64,000 nt of DNA from Nitrospirillum amazonense. GTDB lineage: Bacteria > Pseudomonadota > Alphaproteobacteria > Azospirillales > Azospirillaceae. The position numbers and the translations under genes are program-made. Of the stretch, positions 8,592 through 17,191 are shown piece after piece. The stretch covers positions 1 through 64,000 of the forward strand of contig NZ_VITV01000020.1 of assembly GCF_007828035.1 (NCBI RefSeq), read 5' to 3'. Below the pieces are notes generated by a model. It made no database searches, had not been told where the DNA came from, and saw only the letters and a list, made by a program, of their open reading frames with translations. Position 1 is the stretch's first letter; each line of letters begins with the position of its first letter.

Positions 8592-9383
8592 ATGGCAACG
8601 GCGGGGGACGCCATGGAAACCGCGATCGCTTCTGGGCCTGTCGCAACGGCCAATCGGCACACTTTCTATGTGGCCATGGCTGCCGTCTTCCTGGCCATCG
8701 CCTTTGGCGGGTTCACCCCGACCTATTGGCGGCCGGTGCTCAGCGGCACCTTCCACCGGCCGGCCATCGTCCATATCCACGGCTTCGTCCTGTTTTCCTG
8801 GTGCTTGTTCTATTTCGCGCAGACGCTGCTGGCGGCGCGGGGCCGGACACCCGACCACCGGAGCTGGGGCTTGGCCGGCATCGCCCTGTTCAGCGTGATG
8901 ATCTGCACCATCCTGGCCAGCCAAGTCGCCGTGCTGAACCTGTACGCCCAGCTGGGGTACGGCGACGCGGCCAAGCGCTTCGCCGCCGTCTCGCTGACGG
9001 CGCTGCCCCTGTTCATCGCCGTCTTCGTGCTGGCCATCGTGATGGCTCGACGACCGGAGGTGCACAAGCGGCTCATGATTCTGCTCATGGCCCTGCTGAT
9101 GCAGCCGGCCATCGCCCGCGTTTTCGTGGCCCTTCTGGCACCGCCCGGGGCGGCGGCGGAGGGCCCGCCCCCGCCGCCGTTCGTGGCAATCCCGCCCGGC
9201 CTGGTTGCCGACCTGCTGCTGGTCGTGGCCCTGGTTCATGACTGGCGGACGCGGGGACGGCCTCATCCCGTCTATGCCTATGGCTTGCCGCTGGCCATCC
9301 TGAACCAAGTGGCCATGGTGCCTATCGCCGGCAGCGCCACCTGGATGACCCTCATGGATGGTTATACGAAGCTGTTCGGATAA
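8592..9383 (+). CDS. Uncharacterised multi-pass membrane protein
   Basis: This protein of about 263 residues has six to seven hydrophobic helices (around residues 25-45, 60-80, 95-118, 130-152, 165-185, 208-220 and 232-245). A short Pro/Gly-rich loop near 190-200 interrupts the last helices. Histidines in the second helix region (VHIHGFVLFSW) and an LHKRLM-type HKR motif after helix 5 recall a widespread uncharacterised bacterial membrane family of this layout. No enzyme motif can be named. An ATG at 8613, preceded by GGGGGA, is an equally good start and would remove seven residues. It is monocistronic, ending 33 bases before the convergent mscL. Confidence 0.75.
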   Translation: MATAGDAMETAIASGPVATANRHTFYVAMAAVFLAIAFGGFTPTYWRPVLSGTFHRPAIVHIHGFVLFSWCLFYFAQTLLAARGRTPDHRSWGLAGIALFSVMICTILASQVAVLNLYAQLGYGDAAKRFAAVSLTALPLFIAVFVLAIVMARRPEVHKRLMILLMALLMQPAIARVFVALLAPPGAAAEGPPPPPFVAIPPGLVADLLLVVALVHDWRTRGRPHPVYAYGLPLAILNQVAMVPIAGSATWMTLMDGYTKLFG

Positions 9384-9416
9384 GTGCCGCCCGGGGGCAC
9401 GGGGTTAGTCCCGGGG

Positions 9417-9818
9417 TCAGTTCCTGGCCTTCAGCAGGTCGCGGATTTCCTCCAGCAGCACCTCCTGCCGGGGCGGGGCGGAAACCGCCTTGGTGCGGAA
9501 GCGGTTGACTTGCTTCACCAGCAGGAACACGGCGCCGGCGACGATGAAGAAGCGGATGACGACGTTGATGAAGACGCCATAGTTGACGGTGGCGGCACCC
9601 GCGTCCTGCGCCGCCTTCAGGTTGGCGTAATGCTCCCCGTTCAAGGCCAGGAAATAGCTGGAGAAGTCGATGCCGCCCATGAGATAGCCGATGGGGGGCA
9701 TGATCAGGTCATTGACCAGCGAATTGACGATGCCGGTGAAGGCGGCACCGACGATGATGCCGACAGCCAGGTCGATGACGTTGCCCCGGCTGATGAACGA
9801 CTTGAATTCTTCCCACAT
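9417..9818 (-). CDS. mscL: Large-conductance mechanosensitive channel
   Basis: This 133-residue MscL is the osmotic safety-valve channel of the inner membrane. The N-terminal amphipathic helix and pore-lining TM1 are seen in FKSFISRGNVIDLAVGIIVG, with the conserved GNVIDLAVG. IMPPIGYLMGG follows, then a periplasmic loop, and TM2 is around residues 85-105. The charged C-terminal bundle (LLEEIRDLL) is typical. Length is normal and the gene is intact. It converges with the membrane protein gene and is separate from the che operon downstream on the same strand. Confidence 0.96.
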   Translation of the reverse strand: MWEEFKSFISRGNVIDLAVGIIVGAAFTGIVNSLVNDLIMPPIGYLMGGIDFSSYFLALNGEHYANLKAAQDAGAATVNYGVFINVVIRFFIVAGAVFLLVKQVNRFRTKAVSAPPRQEVLLEEIRDLLKARN

Positions 9819-9949
9819 CCTCGCGTCCCCTTTATTCGCGCGGTCCCGGTTGCGCGGGCCGCTTCATGGGTTGGTGGATGCAGTATGCAGACAGCGGGCC
9901 GCCAGGGTCACTACCCACAGGATGTAGGCGGCCCCCGCGAAAGCCCGAT

Positions 9950-9984
9950 CAAGGAAAGGGCCGGTCCCGTCGCTGGGCCGGCCC
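9950..9984 (-). terminator. Terminator of the che operon
   Basis: GGGCCGG (9958-9964) pairs with CCGGCCC (9978-9984); on the minus strand the stem is followed by TTTCCTT. It lies about 40 bases after the cheR stop. Confidence 0.6.
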
Positions 9985-10023
9985 CTGCCATGAAGCGATA
10001 TCTCCGACCCTCAGGCCCCGCCC

Positions 10024-10833
10024 TTAGGGCAGGACGTACAGGCCGCGCTGGCCTTCCATGGGCTTGAACCTGTCGGTGATGCCCAAGACGGTTTCGGCGC
10101 CGCCCAGGTACAACACGCCGTCGGGCGGCATCTGCTTGGCGATGGCCTCCAGCACCTTGGTCTTGGTCGGCTGGTCGAAGTAGATCAGCACGTTGCGGCA
10201 GAACACCACGTCGAACTGGCCCAGGGGCGACAGGTCGGTCAGCAGGTTGTATTCGCGGAAGGTGGCCATCTGCCGGATCTGCGGCGACAGCTGCCATTTG
10301 TCGCCGGTCTGCTTGAAATACTTCACCAGCATGGTGATGGGCAGGCCGCGCTGCACCTCGAACTGGGTGTAGATGCCGGCGCGCGACTTCTCCACCATCT
10401 CCGACGACAGGTCGGTGCCCACGATCTCGATGCGCCAGCCGTTCAGGCGGACGCTGTCCTCCGACAGCATCATGGCCAGTGAGTAGGCCTCCTGCCCGCT
10501 GGAGCAGGCGGCCGACCAGATGCGGATGGATTTCTTGGCGGCCCGGCTTTCCAGCAGGGCCGGCAGAACCACCTGCTTGAACTGGTCGAAGGGCTTCTGG
10601 TCGCGGAAGAAGGACGACTCGTTGGTCGTCATCGCCTCCGTGATGTCCTTCAGCAGGTTTTCGTCCTTGCGGGCGCGAACCGTGGCCGCCAGCTCATCCA
10701 GCGTTTTCAGGTTCCACTTCCGCGCTACGGGCATGAGGCGCGATTCCAGCAGGTAGGCCTTGTCCTTGGTCAGGACCAAGCCCGAACGCTGCTTCAGCAT
10801 CGTGCAGAACATGTCGAAGTCTTCGACCTTCAT
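10024..10833 (-). CDS. cheR: Chemotaxis protein methyltransferase CheR
   Basis: This 269-residue SAM-dependent methyltransferase methylates glutamates on chemoreceptors to reset adaptation. The N-terminal helical CheR_N domain (about 1-70) ends in the TTNESSFFRD motif. The SAM site is IWSAACSSGQEAYS (about 101-114), followed by IVGTDLS and FCRNVLIYF, all family hallmarks. It is the last gene of the cheA-W-Y-B-R operon. Its ATG overlaps the cheB stop (ATGA), so CheR and its antagonist CheB are translationally coupled. No C-terminal TPR or receptor-tethering extension is present. Confidence 0.96.
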   Translation of the reverse strand: MKVEDFDMFCTMLKQRSGLVLTKDKAYLLESRLMPVARKWNLKTLDELAATVRARKDENLLKDITEAMTTNESSFFRDQKPFDQFKQVVLPALLESRAAKKSIRIWSAACSSGQEAYSLAMMLSEDSVRLNGWRIEIVGTDLSSEMVEKSRAGIYTQFEVQRGLPITMLVKYFKQTGDKWQLSPQIRQMATFREYNLLTDLSPLGQFDVVFCRNVLIYFDQPTKTKVLEAIAKQMPPDGVLYLGGAETVLGITDRFKPMEGQRGLYVLP

Positions 10834-12056
10834 GCCGCCGTCCTCAGTGCGATCTTGCGGATAAACGGACCGATCTCCTTCAAGGGCAGGATGGAACTGC
10901 ACAAGCCCGCCATTGCCACGGCGCCCGGCATGCCCCACACCACGCTGCTGGCCTCGTCCTGGCCAACAACCATACCCCCGGCCTGGACCACCTGGTCGCA
11001 GCCGCCGCGACCGTCATGCCCCATGCCGGTGAGGATGACCGCCAACACCTTACGCCCATAAATCTTAACAATACTGCGCAACATCGGATCGACCGCCGGC
11101 CGGCAGAAATTTTCCGGCGGATCCTTAGTCAATTGCGCGGTGGTCACGCCGTTGCGCGACACCAGCAGTAAGTGGTTGTCGCCCGGCGCCACATAGGCGC
11201 GGCCACCGACGATGGGTTCCCCGTCCTTGGCCTCCGCGCACTCGATCCCGCACTGGCGGGTGATGTGCTCGGCCAGGATGGTCGTGAAGGTCGCCGGCAT
11301 ATGCTGGGTGATCACGATGGGCTGCTGCAGCCCGCCACGGAAATTGGCCATCACCTCGAACAGGGCCTGCGGCCCGCCGGTGGAACTGCCGATGGCGATG
11401 ATGTCCGGCCGGATGTCGGGCGCCGGCCGCAGCACCACCGGGCCGTGGTCCAGCAAGCGGCTGCGGATGGGTGACGGTGCCGCGGGCGCCGCGGTGCCGG
11501 CGGGAGCCGCCGCCGGCGCGGCGCCGGGAATGGGTGCCACGACGGGGCGTGGAGCCAGCGGCCGTGAGGGCGCGCCCTTGGACGGATCGGCCCGGCGAGC
11601 GGCCTCGCCCAGCGCCTGGACCTTACTGACCAGCTCCGCCTTGAAGCTTTCCGCGCCCGTCAGCTCCCGCGTCGAGGACGGCTTGGTGACATAGTCTGAG
11701 GCACCAGCGCGCAGGGCCCGCAGCGAGATGTCGGCGTTCTTGGCCGTCAGGGTCGAGGCCATGATGACCTTGACCGCCGGATCGGCGGCGATCAGCTGCG
11801 GCAGGGCCGTCAGGCCATCCATCACCGGCATCTCGATGTCCAGGACGATGACGTCCAGGGTCTGACGCTGCAGGGTGTTGATGGCCATCTGGCCGTTGGC
11901 CACGGAAGCGACGACACGGATGGTGCCGTCACCCTCAAGGGTACGCGTCAGCAAGCCACGGATGACCGCCGAATCGTCCACGACCATGACCCGGTACGGC
12001 TCGGTCGTGGAGGCCGCCGAAGACGCGGCCTGAGGTCGTCCGGGGATATCGTTCAT
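10830..12056 (-). CDS. cheB: Chemotaxis response regulator protein-glutamate methylesterase CheB
   Basis: This 408-residue CheB has an N-terminal receiver (about 20-140, acidic pair Asp27/Asp28, phospho-acceptor Asp73 in LDIEMP). An unusually long Ala/Pro-rich linker (about 170-215) follows, then the methylesterase domain. Its catalytic Ser is in IGSSTGGPQAL, the His in ITQHMPATFT and the Asp in LTGMGHDG. It removes receptor methyl groups when phosphorylated by CheA. ATG 12056 was chosen because upstream codons do not resemble the family. It overlaps cheR by 4 bases and starts 20 bases after cheY. Confidence 0.96.
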   Translation of the reverse strand: MNDIPGRPQAASSAASTTEPYRVMVVDDSAVIRGLLTRTLEGDGTIRVVASVANGQMAINTLQRQTLDVIVLDIEMPVMDGLTALPQLIAADPAVKVIMASTLTAKNADISLRALRAGASDYVTKPSSTRELTGAESFKAELVSKVQALGEAARRADPSKGAPSRPLAPRPVVAPIPGAAPAAAPAGTAAPAAPSPIRSRLLDHGPVVLRPAPDIRPDIIAIGSSTGGPQALFEVMANFRGGLQQPIVITQHMPATFTTILAEHITRQCGIECAEAKDGEPIVGGRAYVAPGDNHLLLVSRNGVTTAQLTKDPPENFCRPAVDPMLRSIVKIYGRKVLAVILTGMGHDGRGGCDQVVQAGGMVVGQDEASSVVWGMPGAVAMAGLCSSILPLKEIGPFIRKIALRTAA

Positions 12057-12076
12057 GATCTTATGGTTCCCGGGCG

Positions 12077-12442
12077 TCAGAGAAGCCCGACCTGCTGGAA
12101 CTTGGTTTGGATGATCTCGCTGTCGAAGGGCTTCATGATGTACTCGTTGGCCCCGGCCGACAGCGCCTCCTGGATGTGGGCCAGATCGTTCTCGGTGGTG
12201 CAGAACACCACCTTGGGCGTCTGGCCCCCCGACATCTTGCGCAGACGCCGCAGGAACTCGATGCCGGTCATGACCGGCATGTTCCAGTCCAGCAGGATGG
12301 CGTCCGGCATGGACGCCGCGCACGCTTCCATCGCCTGCTTGCCATCCTCGGCTTCTGAACAGGTGAAGTTCAGCTCTTCCAGGATCTTGCGCGCGACCTT
12401 GCGGACGACGCGGCTGTCATCGACGACCAGGCAGGACTTCAT
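12077..12442 (-). CDS. cheY: Chemotaxis response regulator CheY
   Basis: This is a 121-residue single-domain receiver. The acidic pocket is Asp8/Asp9, the phospho-acceptor Asp52 (LLDWNMP), the switch Thr lies in CTTEND and the conserved Lys in YIMKPFD. The LDWNMPVMTGIEFL stretch is typical of CheY rather than of transcriptional regulators. It carries the phosphoryl signal from CheA to the flagellar motor or acts as a phosphate sink. It lies between cheW and cheB with short gaps (53 and 20 bases). Confidence 0.93.
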   Translation of the reverse strand: MKSCLVVDDSRVVRKVARKILEELNFTCSEAEDGKQAMEACAASMPDAILLDWNMPVMTGIEFLRRLRKMSGGQTPKVVFCTTENDLAHIQEALSAGANEYIMKPFDSEIIQTKFQQVGLL

Positions 12443-12495
12443 GCAAAGGACCTCGGTTGCTAAGCGCTCGAAAGCACCGGTGGGTTAAGCCAGGC

Positions 12496-12987
12496 TCAGG
12501 CGGCTTCGGTATTAGCGAAATTCAACAACCGCGACACGTCAAGCACAACGAGAAGATTTTCCCGCAGACGATAAATACCCGTGGACACTTCGCGCCAACG
12601 CGCGTCCATCGTGGCGGGCTGGCGCTCGAAGTCATCCGAGGTCAGGCTCAACACTTCACCGACGCTATCGACCATCAGGGAGTAAAGCTCTCCCTTGTGA
12701 TCCACGACGATGCTCATGCCGGGCTTGTCCGCCGCCCGCGGCGGCAGGCCCAGGCGCAGGCGCACGTCGATGGCGGTGACGATGCGGCCGCGCAGGTTCA
12801 ACGAACCGGCAACCTCCGGCGGCGCCAGGGGGATGCGGGTGATGCGTTGGGGACCCAGCACGTCCTGCACCTGCAGGACCGGGATGCCGAACACCTGGTC
12901 GGCGATGGTCATGGTGACGAAGTCTTCGTTCTTGACGACCGCGACTTCGGTGCTGGCGGTGCGCTTGGCGGGCAGGTTCGTACTCAT
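12496..12987 (-). CDS. cheW: Chemotaxis coupling protein CheW
   Basis: This 163-residue adaptor couples chemoreceptors to CheA. The CheW fold runs from about residue 22 to 155: FVTMTIADQVFGIPVLQVQDVL, shown here in two halves, then the NLRGRIVTAIDVRLRLGLPP region conserved in CheW proteins. A short charged N-terminal tail precedes it. Its ATG overlaps the cheA stop (ATGA). A CheW-like module is also present twice in CheA, so this complex has several SH3-like contact domains. Confidence 0.95.
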   Translation of the reverse strand: MSTNLPAKRTASTEVAVVKNEDFVTMTIADQVFGIPVLQVQDVLGPQRITRIPLAPPEVAGSLNLRGRIVTAIDVRLRLGLPPRAADKPGMSIVVDHKGELYSLMVDSVGEVLSLTSDDFERQPATMDARWREVSTGIYRLRENLLVVLDVSRLLNFANTEAA

Positions 12988-15659
12988 GCGGCACCCTTGG
13001 TCTCGGAGATGGTCTGCTGCAGCGTGAAGAGAAGCGCGTCGCGGTCGAACTTCGCCACATAGTCGGTGAAGCCGGCCTGGCGACCGCGGTCAAGGTCGCG
13101 CGGGGTGGCGTGGCTGGACAGGGCCACCAGCGGCACGTTCTGCCAGCGGCTGTTGCCACGGACGGCCTGGGCGAACTCAAGCCCGCTCATGCCCGGCATC
13201 TCGATGTCACTAACGATGACGTCGAAGTCCTCGCCCGATTCACAGAGGCCCAGGGCCTCATCCGCGCTCTGCACCGCCGTGACGTCGTAACCCGACACGG
13301 TCAGCAGCGGGGTCAGCAGATTGCGGAAGAAGGGGCTGTCGTCGACCAGCAGCACCTTGTGCAGGCGCTCGTCCTCGAAACGGTCGGTGGCGTTGCCGAA
13401 CCAGTCGCGGAAGGCCTGGGTCAGGTAGAAGCCGGCGTCGATGACGTCCGTCGCCTTGTCGGCGATGATGGCGCTGCCCATGAAGCCGGCGCGTTCCGTG
13501 CCCAGTTCCACCTGCAGGCGGTCTTCGACGATGTCGATGATCTCGTCCACCACAAGGCCCATCGAGCGGTCGCCGTCGGCGAATACCAGCACCGGCTGGC
13601 GCTTGTCGCGCTGGACCTGCCAGGACGGGTCGATGGGCACCAGCGGCATCAGCTTGCCACGGTACTGCACCACCGGCTGGCCGTTGGAGGCCTCGACCTG
13701 GTTGAGGTCGATGTCTTCCAGGCGGGCCACCAGCGACAGCGGGACGGCCTTGGGCGCGCCGTCGCCGGCGCGGAACAGCAGCAGGGCCATGCGGTCGTCC
13801 TGACGGGTGGACTGCTTCGCCTCCGCGGCGGCGGCGGCGGTGTCGTGCATGCCCCCCGCGATCTCACCGGAGAAGCTGGCGATGCCGTTGGGGTCCAGGA
13901 TCATGATGACGGAGCCGTCACCCAGGATGGTGTTGCCCGAGAACAGCTCGATATGGCGCAGGATGGGGGCCACCGGCTTGACCACGATTTCTTCCGTGTC
14001 GAAGACGCGGTCGACGATGATGCCGAAGGTGTAGTTGCCGACCTGGGCCACCACGATGAAGGTCTCGCGGTTGTCCTGGTCGCCGTCGCCCAGCTTCAGC
14101 AGCCGTTCCAGGCTGACCAGCGGCAGCAGACGGTTGCGCAAGCGCAGGACCGGCGTGCCATTGATGCGCTCGATCTTGTGCTCGCTGTCGTTGGCGGCGC
14201 GCACCAGCTCGATCACGCTGATCTGCGGGATGGCGAAGCGCTCGCCGCCGCATTCGACGACCAGGGCCGAGACGATGGCCAGGGTCAGCGGGATCTTGAT
14301 GGTGAAGGTGGTGCCGCGGCCCTCGACGGACTTCAGCTCGATGGTGCCGCCGATCTTCTCGATGTTGGTCTTCACCACGTCCATGCCGACGCCGCGGCCG
14401 GAAACGCTGGTGACCTTGGCGGCGGTGGAGAAGCCGGCCTTGAAGATGAACTGCTGGATCTGCTGGTCGGACATGCCGGCCAGCTCGGCCTCGGTGGCCA
14501 GGCCGTTCTGCAGGATCTTGCGCTTGATGGCCTCGATCGCCAGGCCCTTACCATCATCGGAGATCTCGATGATGATGTGGCCGCCCTCATGGAAGGCGTT
14601 CAGCGTGACGCGGCCGGTCTCGGGCTTGCCCTTGGCTACGCGCTCCGCCGGCAGCTCCAGGCCGTGGTCGGCAGAGTTGCGGACCATGTGGGTCAGCGGG
14701 TCCTTGATCAGCTCCAGCACCTGACGGTCCAGTTCCGTCTCGGCACCCAGCATCTGCAGGTCGATCTTCTTGTGCAGTTCGTGCGCCAGGTCGCGCACCA
14801 GGCGCGGCAGCTTGGCCCAGGCGTTGCCGATGGGCTGCATGCGCGTCTTCATGACGCCTTCCTGCAGCTCCGACGTCACGTGGTTCAGGCGCTGCAGCGG
14901 GACCGCGAATTCGCTTTCCTTCTGGCTGCGCAGGATCTGCAGCAACTGGTTGCGGGTCAGCACCAGCTCGGAAACCATGGTCATCAGGTTTTCGAGCAGA
15001 TCGACGTTGACGCGGATGGTCTGGTTGGCCAGGGACGACTCGCCATCACCACCACCGGCGGCGGCGGGGGGCGGCGGGGGCGCTGCCTGGGGGGCGGCCG
15101 GGGCCGGGGCCGGCGGGGCGGCCTCCGCCACGGGCGCCACTTCGCGGGTGGTGGCGGCCGCCGGCACCGACGGCGCGGCGGCCACGGGGGCCGGCGGCGG
15201 CGGGGCCACGGGTTCCGGCACGGGTTCGGGCGCCGGCGGGGTCGGTGCGGCGGCGGCAGGGGCGGCCGCGGCGGGCGCCTCCCGGCCTTCCGCCAGCGCG
15301 TTCAGGCGGTTGATCAGATCTTCGTCGTTGCCGGCCGGCTCGGCCTCGGTCTTTTCCAGAACCAGCAGGATCGACTTGATGGCGTCCAGGGATTCCAGGA
15401 TCAGCGTGACCGCGTAGGGGCTGACGTTAAGCTCGCCATCGCGGAAGCGGCCCAGCACGTTCTCCGACGCGTGGGCCACCGCCTCCAGCCGCGGCAGGCC
15501 GAGGAAGCCGCACGTGCCCTTGATGGTGTGTACCAGCCGGAAGATGTTGCTCAGCAGGCTGGGATCATTCGGGTTCTGCTCAAGCCGCACCAACTCAACG
15601 TCCAAGACCGCGATATTTTCATTGGTCTCGGTCAGAAATTCGCTCAGCAGATCATCCAT
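12984..15659 (-). CDS. cheA: Hybrid chemotaxis histidine kinase CheA with C-terminal receiver
   Basis: This 891-residue kinase reads, in order: Hpt domain (1-105, phospho-His44 in VHTIKG); Ala/Pro-rich linker (128-205); dimerisation helices (about 214-275); HATPase (about 320-460, with the HMVRNSADHGLE N-box and GRGVGMDVV); a CheW-like domain (about 465-600); a second degenerate CheW-like segment (about 625-750); and a receiver (767-891, acceptor Asp818 in VSDIEMP). No separate P2 CheY-binding domain is evident. The fused receiver may act as an internal phosphate sink. It is the first gene of the operon. ATG 15659 begins the conserved MDDLLSEFL; upstream codons are not family-like. Confidence 0.95.
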   Translation of the reverse strand: MDDLLSEFLTETNENIAVLDVELVRLEQNPNDPSLLSNIFRLVHTIKGTCGFLGLPRLEAVAHASENVLGRFRDGELNVSPYAVTLILESLDAIKSILLVLEKTEAEPAGNDEDLINRLNALAEGREAPAAAAPAAAAPTPPAPEPVPEPVAPPPPAPVAAAPSVPAAATTREVAPVAEAAPPAPAPAAPQAAPPPPPAAAGGGDGESSLANQTIRVNVDLLENLMTMVSELVLTRNQLLQILRSQKESEFAVPLQRLNHVTSELQEGVMKTRMQPIGNAWAKLPRLVRDLAHELHKKIDLQMLGAETELDRQVLELIKDPLTHMVRNSADHGLELPAERVAKGKPETGRVTLNAFHEGGHIIIEISDDGKGLAIEAIKRKILQNGLATEAELAGMSDQQIQQFIFKAGFSTAAKVTSVSGRGVGMDVVKTNIEKIGGTIELKSVEGRGTTFTIKIPLTLAIVSALVVECGGERFAIPQISVIELVRAANDSEHKIERINGTPVLRLRNRLLPLVSLERLLKLGDGDQDNRETFIVVAQVGNYTFGIIVDRVFDTEEIVVKPVAPILRHIELFSGNTILGDGSVIMILDPNGIASFSGEIAGGMHDTAAAAAEAKQSTRQDDRMALLLFRAGDGAPKAVPLSLVARLEDIDLNQVEASNGQPVVQYRGKLMPLVPIDPSWQVQRDKRQPVLVFADGDRSMGLVVDEIIDIVEDRLQVELGTERAGFMGSAIIADKATDVIDAGFYLTQAFRDWFGNATDRFEDERLHKVLLVDDSPFFRNLLTPLLTVSGYDVTAVQSADEALGLCESGEDFDVIVSDIEMPGMSGLEFAQAVRGNSRWQNVPLVALSSHATPRDLDRGRQAGFTDYVAKFDRDALLFTLQQTISETKGAA

Positions 15660-15950
15660 GGTCCACGTCCCGTTGCCATGCGCGTATCGAAGCCGTCCCG
15701 ACGGGCGGCCCCGTTTGGAATAAGGTTTAAGCCCCCAACCCCGCCCCACATCAAAACACCCGGCCAAACCCCTTCGGCCGTGATGGGTGTCCTAATAGTG
15801 ACAGGGGGCGCCACTCCCTACACCCATCTTTTCCAGAAAGACGATTAAGAACACGTTACTCCTGCGAGATTGATGGCGTGCCCCGTGCGACAAGACAAGC
15901 GATAAACGCGTTAAGGTTCGCTATCGGCGTGAAACGGCACCCGGCCCCCG

Positions 15951-16586
15951 TCAGCCGGCCCGTCTCTCCAGCCAGAAACGCAATGCTTCCGCACCTTTGG
16001 CCTCGGTGACGATGCGCCAGCCGCACTGTTCGGCGAAGCGGCCGGTGACATAGGCCTGCACGCTGCGCGGGGTCAGGTCCGCTTGCGCCACGGCCCCGTC
16101 CAGTGCCTCGCGCACCTCGTCGCGCAGGCTGACGGTGCGCCCCTCGGCCGACACCGAGAGCGCCGCGCCGCCTGCCCCGGAGGCGACGGTCACCACCCCG
16201 CCGTGAGGCATGGCCTCCTCCGCCAGCAAACCCAGGTTCAGCGCCAGTTTCAGCACGCCGTCGTCAGATCCGGGCATGACGTCGGCAGGCCAGTCCAGGC
16301 GCGTGCGCCCACCCCGAAACCAGGCGCCCAGCACCGTCCGCGCCTCGGCCGCGGTGAAGGCGCTGCTGTTTCCGGCCGCCCCGTACGCCAGGCGGAACAG
16401 GCGCAGGCGCCGAGCCGCCTGGTCCGCGCTGTCCGCGATCAGGGACATGGCCTCGTCGGCCATGGATTGTCCCATCTCCTCAATAAGTTCGACGCCATTG
16501 CCGATGGCGCCCACCGGGCTGATCAAATCGTGGCAAAGGCGGGAGCAGAGCAGCTCGACAACGTGCAGTTCCAGGGAGACCGTCAT
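15951..16586 (-). CDS. ChpT-like histidine phosphotransferase
   Basis: This 211-residue protein resembles alphaproteobacterial ChpT. That dimeric phosphotransferase has a helical hairpin carrying the phospho-His and a degenerate ATPase-like domain. The signature LCSRLCHDLISPVGAIGNG places His19 as the phosphorylation site. The second half shows the vestigial Bergerat-like fold without a complete ATP-binding set. ChpT passes phosphate from CckA to CtrA/CpdR in the cell-cycle/motility pathway. Here the gene lies 291 bases upstream of cheA on the same strand, so either a cell-cycle or a chemotaxis-linked role is possible. Confidence 0.85.
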   Translation of the reverse strand: MTVSLELHVVELLCSRLCHDLISPVGAIGNGVELIEEMGQSMADEAMSLIADSADQAARRLRLFRLAYGAAGNSSAFTAAEARTVLGAWFRGGRTRLDWPADVMPGSDDGVLKLALNLGLLAEEAMPHGGVVTVASGAGGAALSVSAEGRTVSLRDEVREALDGAVAQADLTPRSVQAYVTGRFAEQCGWRIVTEAKGAEALRFWLERRAG

Positions 16587-16793
16587 TCGTATGGGCCTTG
16601 TTTTGGGGCCTTGTCCGGGCGGCGTGGCGGTTCATAGTGGGCACGGCGCAGCATAGTGGACGTCCGGCCGGATGGCAGGGGTTTAGCGAAGCGCCCGCCC
16701 AAGAACAAACGGATAAGGGCAAAAGGATAGGTGACGCTTTTTTTCGCCGCTGCCGGTGCCCACCCCACCCTCTAGCCCTAGGATATACGCCCC

Positions 16794-17009
16794 ATGCCCC
16801 CCTTCACCCCCGAATCAGGTGCGGCCGCGGCACTGCTGACCCCCGGTACCTACGTCGTGCATGCGGGCCGGCCGGACTGGGGCCTGGGACAGGTGCAGTC
16901 GGCCGTGGGCGTGCGGGTCACCGTCAACTTCCCCCACGCCGGCAAGCAGCTGATTGATGCCAGCGTCGTGCCCCTGCGGGTGGTGGAACCGGAAAATTGG
17001 ACGCCCTGA
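16794..17009 (+). CDS. DUF3553 domain protein
   Basis: This 71-residue protein consists almost entirely of a DUF3553 domain. PGTYVVHAGRPDWGLGQVQS, followed by VRVTVNFPHAGKQLI, matches the small beta-barrel found alone or at the end of UvrD-type helicases in alphaproteobacteria. The function is unknown; the barrel resembles nucleic-acid or protein interaction modules. It is divergent from chpT with a 207-base intergenic region. The next gene, moaA, starts about 180 bases later. Confidence 0.85.
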   Translation: MPPFTPESGAAAALLTPGTYVVHAGRPDWGLGQVQSAVGVRVTVNFPHAGKQLIDASVVPLRVVEPENWTP

Positions 17010-17191
17010 CCGCCCGGCCACCCGGCCATGGCCCCTCATCGCAGCTTCCATCGCGCCGTTGCCGCCATCACAGCATCGCGGGGGCTGCATTGCTATGGTT
17101 GCCGCACCATATTTGCCGTAGATGAGGGAGGGGATGCGCCGCCGCGGGGCGGGCGGCTCCCTGAGCGGCTTGGTTGAGGACGGTTGAGACG

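Noticed and set aside
13110-15848. Long plus-strand open frame opposite cheA (about 900 codons)
   Set aside because: It is a high-GC shadow of cheA: composition is His/Gln/Val/Gly/Asp-rich and repetitive, with no domain signature, while the minus frame has every CheA motif.
15900-15945. GCCGATAG-like element resembling a sigma-28 -10 box upstream of cheA
   Set aside because: No matching -35 (TAAA) at the right distance; the sequence is at the very end of the chpT-like gene.
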